A DNA stretch of 64,000 bases from Mycobacterium nebraskense (GTDB lineage: Bacteria; Actinomycetota; Actinomycetes; Mycobacteriales; Mycobacteriaceae). The stretch spans positions 1-64,000 of the forward strand of contig NZ_LQPH01000076.1 in assembly GCF_002102255.1 (NCBI RefSeq). The letters run 5' to 3'. The position numbers were made by a program, and so were the translations under genes. This document shows, piece by piece, positions 16,781-24,995 of the stretch. How positions within the stretch are numbered: position 1 is the stretch's first letter; every line of letters starts with the position of its first letter. The notes under the pieces are model-generated. The model was not told the origin of the DNA. It did no database searches and worked only from the letters and a program-made list of their open reading frames with translations.

Positions 16781-17224
16781 ATGACCGACCAAGTCTTTTA
16801 CGAGGACGTCGAGGTGGGCCACCAGATGCCCGAACTCACCGTGACCACCGACGAGACGCAGTTGTTCTTCTTCAGCGCCGCCACCTACAACGGCCACCGC
16901 ATTCACTACGACAAGGAATGGGCGCGCACGGTCGAAGGCTACGACGACGTGCTGGTCCACGGCCCGCTGCAGGCCGCGCTGCTCGGCCGGGCGATCGGGG
17001 ACTGGATCGGCGGGCGTGGCCGCCTGGTGTCCTTCTCCGTCCAGAACCGCGCAGTCGCCCATCCCGGCCAACCCCTGAGCTTCGGCGGCACGGTCACCGG
17101 CAAACGCCTCTCCGATGAGGGCGCCGGGTTGGTGGACCTCGACATCGCCGGCCGCCGCGACGATACGGTGCTGATGCCCGGAACGGCGACGGTCGAGCTG
17201 CCCCGACGCGGAACGCCGTCGTGA
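16781..17224 (+). CDS. MaoC-like enoyl-CoA hydratase subunit with hydratase motif
   Basis: 147-residue hot-dog protein with the hydratase signature region FFSAATYNGHRIHYDKEWA, whose His and downstream residues match the catalytic loop of MaoC hydratases, and then VLVHGPLQAALLGRAIGDW. It should combine with the preceding gene product to hydrate the enoyl-CoA made by the dehydrogenase pair. Its stop codon overlaps the GTG start of the next gene by four bases, indicating translational coupling. It is separate from a DUF35 domain, whereas in the igr operon ChsH2 carries MaoC and DUF35 in one chain. Confidence 0.88.
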   Translation: MTDQVFYEDVEVGHQMPELTVTTDETQLFFFSAATYNGHRIHYDKEWARTVEGYDDVLVHGPLQAALLGRAIGDWIGGRGRLVSFSVQNRAVAHPGQPLSFGGTVTGKRLSDEGAGLVDLDIAGRRDDTVLMPGTATVELPRRGTPS

Positions 17225-18423
17225 CCGGCCTGCGCGGCGAGGCCGCGATCGTCGGCATCACCGAGTTGCCGGCCGAACGGCGTCCCACCCGCCCGCCGCT
17301 GTTCACCCTCGACCAGTACGCGCTGCTCGCAAAGATGGTGATCGAGGACGCGGGCGTCGATGCCGCCTGCGTCAACGGCCTGCTGACCCACGGCATTGCC
17401 GAGTCGGCCATGTTCGCGCCGGCTACGCTGTGCGAATACCTCGGCCTGGCCCTGGATTTCGGTGAGCGGGTCGACCTGGGCGGGGCGACCGCGGCGGGCA
17501 TGATCTGGCGGGCCGCGGCCGCCGTGGAGCTCGGCATCTGCGACGCGGTGCTGGCCGTGATCCCCGGCTCGGCGTCGCAGCCGCAGTCCGAAAAGCGGCC
17601 ACCACCCACCCCGAATTGGTATGGGGCGTCATCGAACAACTACGGGTCGCCGCAAGCGGAATTCGAGATCCCGTATGGCAACGTGGGCCAGAACGCGCCG
17701 TACGCGCAGATCGCGCAGCGCTATGCGGCCGAGTTCGGCTACGACCCCGCGGCGGTGGCCAAGGTCGCCGTCGACCAGCGCACCAACGCGTGCGCCCACC
17801 CCGGCGCGGTCTTCCACGGCCACCCGCTCACGGTGGACGACGTTCTCGCCAGCCCGATGATCGCCGACCCGATCCACATGCTGGAGACGGTGATGCGGGT
17901 GCACGGGGGAGCGGGTGTCCTCATCGCCAACGCCGACATCGCCCGGCGCGGCCGCCACCGGCCGGTGTGGATCAAGGGGTTTGGCGAACACATCGCGTTC
18001 AAGACCCCCACCTACGCCGAGGACTTGCTGTGCACCCCGATCGCCCGCGCCGCCGACCGGGCGTTCGGGATGGCCGGCCTGGACCGGGCCGAGGTGGATA
18101 TGGCGTCGATCTACGACTGCTACACCATCACCGTGCTGATGAGCCTCGAGGACGCCGGCTTTTGCGACAAGGGCCACGGGATGTCGTGGATCGCCGGCCA
18201 CGACCTGACCTACCGCGGCGACTTTCCGCTCAACACCGCCGGCGGACAACTCTCCTTCGGGCAGGCCGGCATGGCCGGCGGCATGCACCACGTCGTCGAC
18301 GGTGCCCGCCAGGTCATGGGCCGGGCCGGCGACGCGCAGGTGCGCGACTGCCACACCGCGTTCGTCACCGGCAATGGCGGCATCATGAGCGAGCAGGTCG
18401 CGCTGCTGATGCGGGGGGACTAG
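17221..18423 (+). CDS. Ltp2-like thiolase-fold aldolase / lipid-transfer protein
   Basis: 400-residue member of the SCP2-thiolase group. It begins AAIVGITELPAERRPTRPPL and contains SIYDCYTITVLMSLEDAGF near 296, corresponding to the Ltp2 segment rich in Tyr, and NTAGGQLSFGQAGMAGGMHH near 338. In cholesterol degradation Ltp2, bound to a DUF35 domain, performs the retro-aldol removal of the last side-chain carbons. The same order (hydratase, Ltp2-like, DUF35) suggests the same chemistry on a branched 3-hydroxyacyl-CoA. GTG 17221 overlaps the previous stop. A conventional thiolase is less likely because the usual pair of catalytic cysteines is not evident. Confidence 0.88.
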   Translation: MTGLRGEAAIVGITELPAERRPTRPPLFTLDQYALLAKMVIEDAGVDAACVNGLLTHGIAESAMFAPATLCEYLGLALDFGERVDLGGATAAGMIWRAAAAVELGICDAVLAVIPGSASQPQSEKRPPPTPNWYGASSNNYGSPQAEFEIPYGNVGQNAPYAQIAQRYAAEFGYDPAAVAKVAVDQRTNACAHPGAVFHGHPLTVDDVLASPMIADPIHMLETVMRVHGGAGVLIANADIARRGRHRPVWIKGFGEHIAFKTPTYAEDLLCTPIARAADRAFGMAGLDRAEVDMASIYDCYTITVLMSLEDAGFCDKGHGMSWIAGHDLTYRGDFPLNTAGGQLSFGQAGMAGGMHHVVDGARQVMGRAGDAQVRDCHTAFVTGNGGIMSEQVALLMRGD

Positions 18424-18425
18424 CG

Positions 18426-18827
18426 ATGAGCATCCCCGTTCCCGAGCCGACGCCCGTGTCGCGCCCCTTCTGGGATGGTCTGGCCCAGCACCGCATCCTG
18501 GTGCAGTACTCGCCCTCGTTGGGGCGCTACGTGTTCTATCCGCGCACCCTCGCCCCGGGAACATTGGCCGACGACCTGGAATGGCGCGAAATCGACGGCA
18601 CCGGAACGCTGTACACGTTCACGATCGCCCGCCGGCCCACCGGTCCGCCCTGGGCGGACGCGCTGCCGCAGCTGCCCGCGGTGGTGCAGTGGGACGCCGG
18701 ACCGAAATTCAGCACCGAGTTGGTGAACGTCGACCCTGGCGACGTCCATATCGGCATGCGGGTCGAGCCGGTGTTCTACGATCTGCCCGAAGACGGAATC
18801 ACCCTATTGAAGTACCGGCCGGCGTGA
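18426..18827 (+). CDS. DUF35 OB-fold protein without zinc-ribbon cysteines
   Basis: 133-residue DUF35-type protein: the N-terminal helix PVSRPFWDGLAQHRILVQYS leads into the rubredoxin-like segment, then an OB fold (GTGTLYTFTIARRP, LPQLPAVVQWD, VNVDPGDVHIGMRVEPVF). Most relatives bind zinc through four Cys in a pattern like C-x2-CG...P-R-x2-C-x2-C, but here the equivalent stretch is QYSPSLGRYVFYPRTLAPGT and the whole protein contains no Cys. It starts two bases after the Ltp2-like gene and is its expected partner. Loss of zinc may be compensated by tight binding to that partner; this is inference. Confidence 0.85.
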   Translation: MSIPVPEPTPVSRPFWDGLAQHRILVQYSPSLGRYVFYPRTLAPGTLADDLEWREIDGTGTLYTFTIARRPTGPPWADALPQLPAVVQWDAGPKFSTELVNVDPGDVHIGMRVEPVFYDLPEDGITLLKYRPA

Positions 18828-18857
18828 CCGACTCAACGATGAGCTCGGGAGGTGTAC

Positions 18858-19814
18858 ATGGACGATCCCTTTGACGGCGTCCAGGCGATGTTGCGCGAGT
18901 TGGACACGGGATTCCCGCGCATCGAGACCATGACCGCCGCCCAGGCCCGCGCCGCCGTCGCCGAGCGGCGCCGGCCCGTCGACAACGTTGACGACGTCCA
19001 CCGCACCGAAGACCGTTCGATTCCGGGCCCCGACGGCAGCATCCCCGCTCGGATCTACTACCCGCACGGTGAGCCGCGCGACAACCGCGCCGCGGTCGTG
19101 TTCTGCCACGGCGGTGGATTCGTGTTGTGCGACATCGAATCCCACGACGGCTTCTGCCGCGCCCTGGCCCGCGGTGCCGAGGCGGTGATCGTGTCGATCG
19201 GCTACCGCCTCGCGCCCGAACATCCGGCCCCCGCGGCCGTGCTGGACGCATTTGCGGCGTTCTGCTGGGTGGTCGACCACGCGTCCGAGCTCGGCATCGA
19301 CCCGGCGCGGACGGCCATCGGCGGTGACAGCGCGGGCGGAAACCTCGCTGCGGTCACCGCCCTTCTCTGCCGTGAACGGGCGGTCGCCGGGCCCGCCGCG
19401 CAACTCCTGCTCTATCCGGTCATCGATCCGTCTTTCGACACCGACAGCTATCGGCGCTGCGCCACCGGCTACTTCCTTACCCGCGCCGCCATGCAGTGGT
19501 ACTGGCGTCAATACCTCGGCGCCGAAACGCTTTTGGAGCAGCCCGACCTGGTGGCGCCGGCCCGCGCGGAATCGCACGCCGGCCTGCCGCCCGCGGTGAT
19601 CGTCACCGCCGGCCTGGATCCGCTGCACAGCGAGGGCTGCGACTATGCGCGCCGGTTGCGCGACGCGGGGGTGCGCGTGGTGCACCGTGATTTCCCGGGT
19701 TTGTTTCACGGCTTCCTGACCATCCCTTCCTTTCCGCCGGCGGACTCGGCGCGCGACCTGATCTGTGCCGACCTGCGGGCGCTACTCCAGCCCGCCGTCT
19801 GCGAGTCGACATGA
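18858..19814 (+). CDS. HSL-family esterase/lipase
   Basis: 318-residue alpha/beta hydrolase with HGGGFVLCD near 86, the nucleophile in GGDSAGGNLAA near 156, the acid in TAGLDPLHSEG and the catalytic His in GLFHGFL near 287. ATG 18858 has GGGAGG five bases upstream, better than the in-frame GTG 18852. It lies 30 bases after the DUF35 gene and overlaps the next gene by four bases, so it is probably part of the same transcript. An esterase beside a Baeyer-Villiger monooxygenase is a classic pairing, because the monooxygenase makes the ester or lactone that the esterase opens. Confidence 0.9.
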   Translation: MDDPFDGVQAMLRELDTGFPRIETMTAAQARAAVAERRRPVDNVDDVHRTEDRSIPGPDGSIPARIYYPHGEPRDNRAAVVFCHGGGFVLCDIESHDGFCRALARGAEAVIVSIGYRLAPEHPAPAAVLDAFAAFCWVVDHASELGIDPARTAIGGDSAGGNLAAVTALLCRERAVAGPAAQLLLYPVIDPSFDTDSYRRCATGYFLTRAAMQWYWRQYLGAETLLEQPDLVAPARAESHAGLPPAVIVTAGLDPLHSEGCDYARRLRDAGVRVVHRDFPGLFHGFLTIPSFPPADSARDLICADLRALLQPAVCEST

Positions 19815-21433
19815 CCTTCAAGGCGGAAGCCGACGTGATCGTTATCGGCGCGGGCTTCGCCGGGCTCTACGCCGTGCACCGGGCCGCGTCGGCGGGCCTA
19901 TCGGTAATCGGCCTCGAGGCGGCGCCCGACGTGGGCGGCACCTGGTATTGGAACCGGTATCCGGGTGCTCGGTGCGATGTCGAAAGTGTCGACTATTCCT
20001 ACTCATTCGACGAATCGCTCCAGCAGAGCTGGACGTGGACCGAACGGTTCGCCGCCCAACCGGAGATCCTTGCCTACCTGCGTCACGTTACCGACCGGTT
20101 CGATCTGCGCCGCCACTACCGATTCGGGGTCGACGTCGTCGGCGCCGTTTTTGAGCAAGGCCGATGGCACGTCCGCACCAGGGACGGCGAGACCTATGCC
20201 GCGCAGTTCCTCATCTGCGCGACCGGTTGCTTGTCGGCGGTCAATCGACCCGACATCCCCGGCGTCAACGACTTCGCGGGCGAGGTGTACTTCACCGCCG
20301 CGTGGCCGCGCGAGGACCCTGACCTGCGCGGCAAGCGGGTGGGTCTGATCGGCACGGGTTCCTCTGGCATCCAGGCGGTTCCGATCGTCGCCGCGCGGGC
20401 CGATCACCTGGTGGTGTTCCAGCGATCCGCGAACTACAGCATCCCGATGCCCAACCGCCCCTGGACTCCGGAGGAGCAGCAACAGATCCGGGAACAGTAT
20501 CCCGAGCGCCGCCGCATCTCGGCCTACGCGGCGGCGGGCACACCGCACGGCACGTATCACAAAAAGGCGGTCGACACCGAACCGCAGGAACGTGCCGACG
20601 CACTATGGCGGCGCTGGCGCGAGGGCGGCGTGCTTTTCGCCAAGACCTTCCCGGACCAGAACTCCGACCTCGCGGCCAACCACATCGCCCGGGAATTCGC
20701 CGAGGAGCGGATCCGTGAGATCGTGGCCGACCCCGCCGTGGCCACCGACCTGATACCCGTCGACCACCCGATCGGCACGAAGCGAATCTGCACCGACGGC
20801 GGCTATTACGCCGCGTTCAACCGCGACAACGTCCGGCTGGTGAACCTGCGGCGCGAGCCCATCGAGGCGATCACCGCCGAGGGTGTCCGAACCAGCGCCG
20901 CGACCTATCCGTGCGATGTGCTGATCTTCGCCACCGGCTTCGACGCGCTGACCGGCGCGCTGACCCGCATCGACCCGCAGGGGCCCGGGGGAGTACGGCT
21001 GAGCGACGTCTGGGCCGACGGCCCGCTGACGTTTCTCGGGCTGATGGTGCCCGGCTTGCCCAACCTGTTCACCATCAGCGGCCCCGGCAGCCCGTCGGTG
21101 CTGGCCAACATGGTGCTGCACGCTGAGGTACAGGTCGACTGGGTCATGGAGCTGGTGCTGACGGCCCGTCGCCTCGGGGTGTCGGAGGTGGAACCGCGGC
21201 GCGACGCCGCAGACGCCTGGACCGACCATGTCGCGAAGGCGGCCGAGCAGACGCTCTTCCCGAAAGCGGCCTCGTCGTGGTACCTGGGCGCCAATATCGA
21301 AGGCAAGAAACGGATCTTCATGCCCTACGCCGGTGGGTTCGGCACCTATCGGCGCCACTGCGAGGATGTGGCGCGTCGGCACTACGCCGGGCTGGTGCTG
21401 ACCACCACCAACGAACCTCGGCCGAGGAAGTGA
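19811..21433 (+). CDS. Flavin-containing Baeyer-Villiger-type monooxygenase with altered fingerprint
   Basis: 540-residue class B flavoprotein. FAD binds at VIGAGFAGLYAV (11-22) and the second signature GGTWYWNRYPGARCD (42-56) is intact; NADPH binds at LIGTGSSGIQ near 179. The BVMO fingerprint FxGxxxHxxxW[PD] reads FAGEVYFTAAWP (155-166), with Phe161 in place of the near-invariant His. The catalytic Arg region TKRICTDGGYY (Arg325) is kept. The gene overlaps the esterase by four bases. It probably inserts oxygen next to a ketone in the same pathway, but the His change could alter activity or coupling. Confidence 0.88.
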   Translation: MTFKAEADVIVIGAGFAGLYAVHRAASAGLSVIGLEAAPDVGGTWYWNRYPGARCDVESVDYSYSFDESLQQSWTWTERFAAQPEILAYLRHVTDRFDLRRHYRFGVDVVGAVFEQGRWHVRTRDGETYAAQFLICATGCLSAVNRPDIPGVNDFAGEVYFTAAWPREDPDLRGKRVGLIGTGSSGIQAVPIVAARADHLVVFQRSANYSIPMPNRPWTPEEQQQIREQYPERRRISAYAAAGTPHGTYHKKAVDTEPQERADALWRRWREGGVLFAKTFPDQNSDLAANHIAREFAEERIREIVADPAVATDLIPVDHPIGTKRICTDGGYYAAFNRDNVRLVNLRREPIEAITAEGVRTSAATYPCDVLIFATGFDALTGALTRIDPQGPGGVRLSDVWADGPLTFLGLMVPGLPNLFTISGPGSPSVLANMVLHAEVQVDWVMELVLTARRLGVSEVEPRRDAADAWTDHVAKAAEQTLFPKAASSWYLGANIEGKKRIFMPYAGGFGTYRRHCEDVARRHYAGLVLTTTNEPRPRK

Positions 21434-21454
21434 AACGACGCCGGAGGTCGACAC

Positions 21455-22462
21455 TCAGCCCTGTGTCGTTTCCGCCGTCTGGAGTTCCCCCGCAAGGGCT
21501 TTCAGGCGGTTGGAATACGCCCGCACACCCCAGGCCATTGCTTCGCCATCAAGTTCGTTGGGCAGCGGACGATCCCGAATTCGATCCCAGTTTCCCACTA
21601 TGTCCTCGGCCGTCGGATGCGGGCCGAACGTCGCGCCGTCGGTGTGTGAGATGACGTAACGGCAGTAATAGCCGCCGGTAGCCCCGAAAATCTGCGCCGT
21701 CGCGGGACAACTGCGGTGGACCAAGGCCAATGCCATCGGGGTGACCCGGCTCGCGGTGAGTAGCGCGACGTATTCGGCCGAGTCCAAGGAGATCTCGAGT
21801 TCGGGCGGCCGACCGCGCAGCGCCGCGTCGCCTTCGGGAGTGAACACCGAGAACAGGCGGGTATCGAAAGCCGCGGGGGCCAGTGCGTTCACCCTGATTC
21901 CGTATCGCATGCCCTCCCAGGCCACCGAGCGGGTCAAACCGATGACACCCATCTTTGTGGTGGCATAAGCCGCCTGCCCGAACGCGCCGGACAACCCGGA
22001 TGCTGACGTCAGCGTCACGATGCGACCTCCGCCGTTGTCCTTCATCGCGCGGTAGGCGGCGCGGACGGTGCGAAAGGTGCCACGCAGATTCACCGCAGTG
22101 ATGCTGTCGAAGTCATCGTCGGACACGTCTTCGAAGTGGTCGTCCAGCACGATTGCCGCGTTGTGAATCAGGCCGTCGACGCGGCCCCAGGTGTCCATCG
22201 CGAGATCGATGATCTGTTGGGGCCCTTCGTCGGAGGACACGCTCGCGCCGGACGCTACCGCCTCGCCCCCGGAAGCGACGATTTCGTCGGCAACCGACTG
22301 GGCCATCGTGGGGTCGCAGCCACCGCCGCGTGGGCTTCCGCCCAGGTCGTTGACGACCACGCGAGCACCGCGTCGTCCCAGTTCGATGGCTTGGGATCGG
22401 CCGATCCCGCCGGCAGCGCCGGTGACGATAACCACGTCGGTGTCGAAGCGAAGATCCCCGCT
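21455..22462 (-). CDS. SDR of the multifunctional-enzyme-2 (MFE-2) hydroxyacyl-CoA dehydrogenase type
   Basis: 335-residue SDR with the sequence style of the MFE-2/17beta-HSD4 dehydrogenase domain: VTGAAGGIGRSQAIELGRRG, VVNDLGGSPRGGG, HNAAIVLDDHFEDV, TLTSASGLSG and the YxxxK pair in AYATTKMG. The C-terminal ~100 residues extend beyond a plain SDR. GTG 22462 is used because AGAGAGGACAG precedes it and it falls 14 bases after the upstream gene; the frame continues open to 22555 inside that gene. It is the last gene of the TetR-linked leftward operon and probably oxidises a 3-hydroxyacyl-CoA. Confidence 0.85.
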   Translation of the reverse strand, partial: SGDLRFDTDVVIVTGAAGGIGRSQAIELGRRGARVVVNDLGGSPRGGGCDPTMAQSVADEIVASGGEAVASGASVSSDEGPQQIIDLAMDTWGRVDGLIHNAAIVLDDHFEDVSDDDFDSITAVNLRGTFRTVRAAYRAMKDNGGGRIVTLTSASGLSGAFGQAAYATTKMGVIGLTRSVAWEGMRYGIRVNALAPAAFDTRLFSVFTPEGDAALRGRPPELEISLDSAEYVALLTASRVTPMALALVHRSCPATAQIFGATGGYYCRYVISHTDGATFGPHPTAEDIVGNWDRIRDRPLPNELDGEAMAWGVRAYSNRLKALAGELQTAETTQG

Positions 22463-22476
22463 CACGGCTGTCCTCT

Positions 22477-23277
22477 CTAAAGATCGGGTGCGGTGTTCGG
22501 AAACAATCCGGCTGGGGCGGCGCCATCGACCTCGAGTAGTTTGCCGGTGATCCATGACGAAGCTGGAGATGCGAAAAATAAGGCGGCCGAGGCGATATCG
22601 TCTGGTGTGCCGTTGCGGCGCATCGGTGTCTTCTGGCGCAAGTTTTCCCGTATGTCGGGCATGGCATCCATGAATCCACGCAGCGCCTCGGTTTCGACGC
22701 AGCCCGGCAGGATGGCGTTGACCCTTATCTTGGGTGCGAGTTCGACGGCCGCGAGCTGGGTGAACTTGCCCAGCGCCGACTTGGCCAGGCTGTAGGGGAG
22801 GAAGCCGCGTTCGTTCTGCATCCCCGACATCGAGCCGATGTTGACGATCGCCCCGCCGCCGCGAGCGAGCATGTGCGGCAACGCATGCCGTCCGAGCTCG
22901 AAGGGCGCCGACACATTGAACCGGAACGCACCTTCCAGAATCGCCACCGTCATGTCCGTGTATGTGCCGAGCTGTTCAACTCCGCCGGCGTTGTTCACCA
23001 GCAGATCTAGCCCCCCAAGCGAGCGCACCGACTGTTCGACAACGTCTCCGAGACTATCGATCTCTGTGACGTCGGCCGGGATCGCGATGGCGTTTCGGCC
23101 CACGGCCCGGACGTCGTCGGCGACGGCGTCGAGATCCGCCTTGGTCCGGGCAACCAGCGCCACATCCGCGCCCGCCCTGGCGAATGCCAGCGCGATCCCC
23201 CTGCCGATGCCCTTGCCCGCGCCGGTGACTAGGGCGGTCTTGCCGTCGAGACGGAATTGCTCGGTGATATCCGGCAC
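22477..23277 (-). CDS. Short-chain dehydrogenase/reductase
   Basis: 266-residue classical SDR: cofactor site VTGAGKGIGRG near 18, VARTK after strand two, NNAGGVEQ near 94, Ser in NIGSMSG and YxxxK in PYSLAKSA near 160. The C-terminus ASSWITGKLLEVDGAAP is typical of 7alpha-hydroxysteroid and 3-oxoacyl reductase types. It starts with GTG 23277, three bases before the stop of the amidohydrolase gene, within the leftward operon. Substrate unknown. Confidence 0.86.
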   Translation of the reverse strand: MPDITEQFRLDGKTALVTGAGKGIGRGIALAFARAGADVALVARTKADLDAVADDVRAVGRNAIAIPADVTEIDSLGDVVEQSVRSLGGLDLLVNNAGGVEQLGTYTDMTVAILEGAFRFNVSAPFELGRHALPHMLARGGGAIVNIGSMSGMQNERGFLPYSLAKSALGKFTQLAAVELAPKIRVNAILPGCVETEALRGFMDAMPDIRENLRQKTPMRRNGTPDDIASAALFFASPASSWITGKLLEVDGAAPAGLFPNTAPDL

Positions 23278-23280
23278 CGG

Positions 23281-24411
23281 TTAAACCTTGATGCCGAAGA
23301 CCTCGGCGGCGTTGCCGCGGCAGATCTGATCGACCTCGCTGGCCGGCACTCCGTCGAACTGCTTCTCAATCCAGTCCGCGGAGAACGGGAACGAGCCCTC
23401 GTGGTGCGGATAGTCATTGCCCCACATCAGGCAGTCCAGGCCGGTGAGATCGCGGTTGCGGATCGCCAGCGGGTCCCACATGAACGTCGCGTGCGTCTGC
23501 CGCTTCAGGTAGTAGCTCGGGTGCACGTCGATCTTGGCGGGACCCATCAGGTCGTCGATGCCGAGCTCGTGCAGGCGGCTCTGGCTGAAGTGGTGGTCGT
23601 AGAACTGCATCGCGAAGGCCAGCCATCCGGCATAACCCTCGGTGCAGATCACGTGCAGGTTGGGGTAACGCTCGAAGACCCCGCTGTAGGTCATCCAGCC
23701 CAGCGTCTCGCCCATGCCGCAGCTCTGCACGTACCACCCGATGTCCTGACGGCCCGGGTAGGCCATCAGACCGGGCCCGACCAACGGTTGGCGCAGACCG
23801 CCGACATGCATGGTGATGGGGATCCGCAGGCTGTCCGCAGCTTCCCACAGGGGCTCCCACTCCTCCATGTAGTAGGGGCGCTCGAAGATCCCGTCCGGCA
23901 GCAGCGCCGGACGTAGCCCCATCCCCGCGGCGCGTTCCAGCTCTGCCACCGACGCGGCAATGTCCTTGAACGGCAGGTGAATACCGGGCGCGACACGATC
24001 GAGGTAGGGACCCCAATGGTCGGCCAGCCAATCGTTGGCCACCTTGCAGTAGGCGGTGTCGGCGTCGGCGGGAATCCCGTTGGGCATATCGGCGATCCGG
24101 CCGATCAGAACCGCGCCGTAGACACCGTCGCGCTCCAGATCAGCGAGTTGCTCGGCGGCGTCCAAGCTAATGTGCGCCTCGCTGACTACGTTGCCCTCGG
24201 CGCCGGTCGCGTCGGCCTGGATGTCGGAGTCGGCGCCCTCACCAGTCATCATGGAAAGAGAGACGATGTGGCCGAGCTTGTAGACGTCCTTGCCGTTCTC
24301 GTCCTTCTCGATGCGCGGGAAGTACTCCCGGTAATGCTCCGGCAGCTCGTTCACTATCGAAAGTGGCGGGGTGATGTGGCAGTCAGCCGTGATGAGTTTT
24401 TCAGGCACCAT
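23281..24411 (-). CDS. Amidohydrolase_2 family metal-dependent hydrolase/decarboxylase
   Basis: 376-residue TIM-barrel amidohydrolase-2 protein (the ACMSD-like superfamily). The N-terminal metal site reads ITADCHITPP rather than DxHxH, the middle strand is ITMHVGG near 208, HVICTEGYAGW follows near 264, and the last acid is in MWGNDYPHHEGSFPF near 340. This family in mycobacteria is tied to steroid and aromatic pathways, doing decarboxylation or C-C hydrolysis. ATG 24411 is a clear start. It lies 28 bases downstream of the NTF2-like gene and is part of the operon controlled by the paired palindromes. Confidence 0.86.
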   Translation of the reverse strand: MVPEKLITADCHITPPLSIVNELPEHYREYFPRIEKDENGKDVYKLGHIVSLSMMTGEGADSDIQADATGAEGNVVSEAHISLDAAEQLADLERDGVYGAVLIGRIADMPNGIPADADTAYCKVANDWLADHWGPYLDRVAPGIHLPFKDIAASVAELERAAGMGLRPALLPDGIFERPYYMEEWEPLWEAADSLRIPITMHVGGLRQPLVGPGLMAYPGRQDIGWYVQSCGMGETLGWMTYSGVFERYPNLHVICTEGYAGWLAFAMQFYDHHFSQSRLHELGIDDLMGPAKIDVHPSYYLKRQTHATFMWDPLAIRNRDLTGLDCLMWGNDYPHHEGSFPFSADWIEKQFDGVPASEVDQICRGNAAEVFGIKV

Positions 24412-24439
24412 GGCGCCTCCTCCTGTCGGGGCTGTCGGG

Positions 24440-24847
24440 TTACGAGTGCTCAGCCTGGAGCTCTTCCAGGGAGGGGTTCACCGGGCCGCCCGGCATCATC
24501 GGGAAGGACCGGGAATCCCAGTAATCGCGGTTATGAACAATGCGGCCCTCGTCGTCGGTCTCGCCGACAGAGGCACCCCGACAAGCGAATTCGATGTCGA
24601 ACGCGGTGCCCGACATGGTCCATTCGACCATGTAACGATTGCCCTCCTTCATGCCGCCATGGTGGGTGAACTTGCAGTCCGGCACCGCCATCAGGGTGAT
24701 TTCGACCATGTTCTTCACACCCTCGTGACCCTCGAACTCGATATGGCCGGAGACGTCCTCCCACTTGATGTGGGGGGAGCAGATCGCCTGCATCGGCTCG
24801 ACCTGGTGGGTGTTAAACGCGTCGATGAATTCCTCGCACCACGACAT
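24440..24847 (-). CDS. NTF2-like protein, first gene of TetR-linked operon
   Basis: 135-residue NTF2/SnoaL-superfamily protein with SWCEEFIDAFNTHQVEPM, ICSPHIKWEDVSGH and CKFTHHGGMKEGNRYMVEW. The frame is open to 24877, but ATG 24847 follows GGAGACC and keeps the two palindromic operators (24877-24922) outside the coding region, so it is preferred. It heads a four-gene leftward unit with an amidohydrolase and two SDRs. Members of this fold often act on polyketide- or steroid-like rings; no activity is assigned. Confidence 0.82.
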   Translation of the reverse strand: MSWCEEFIDAFNTHQVEPMQAICSPHIKWEDVSGHIEFEGHEGVKNMVEITLMAVPDCKFTHHGGMKEGNRYMVEWTMSGTAFDIEFACRGASVGETDDEGRIVHNRDYWDSRSFPMMPGGPVNPSLEELQAEHS

Positions 24848-24876
24848 TGCGGTCTCCGTTCGCTGCAATGCGGTCA

Positions 24877-24892
24877 CTAGACGATCGTCTAG
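24877..24892. promoter_or_regulatory. TetR operator candidate, copy 1
   Basis: The perfect 16-base palindrome CTAGACGATCGTCTAG lies 30 bases before the NTF2-like start codon. It is identical to copy 2 and nearly identical to copy 3 beyond the tetR gene, so the adjacent TetR protein is the obvious candidate binder. Confidence 0.75.
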
Positions 24893-24906
24893 TTCAGTTT
24901 CGTACC

Positions 24907-24922
24907 CTAGACGATCGTCTAG
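24907..24922. promoter_or_regulatory. TetR operator candidate, copy 2
   Basis: A second identical CTAGACGATCGTCTAG, centred exactly 30 bases from copy 1, places two dimers on nearly the same face of the helix. The pair sits between the end of tetR and the start of the leftward operon, where it would block transcription of that operon. Confidence 0.75.
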
Positions 24923-24995
24923 CTATGTCAATAGTTCGAGCACCAGATTGCGGAAAGCGCCTGTCTAAAGGATGGATTCGGCGCAGAGCGGCGAT

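Noticed and set aside
17221-18423. Reading the Ltp2-like gene as an ordinary acetyl-CoA acetyltransferase
   Set aside because: The thiolase nucleophile and second Cys motifs are not evident and the DUF35 partner gene follows, both of which fit an Ltp2-type aldolase better.
13947-18827. Identification of the operon as the canonical cholesterol igr operon
   Set aside because: Order and composition differ: DUF35 is separate and Cys-free, there are two stand-alone MaoC genes and no adjacent CYP125.
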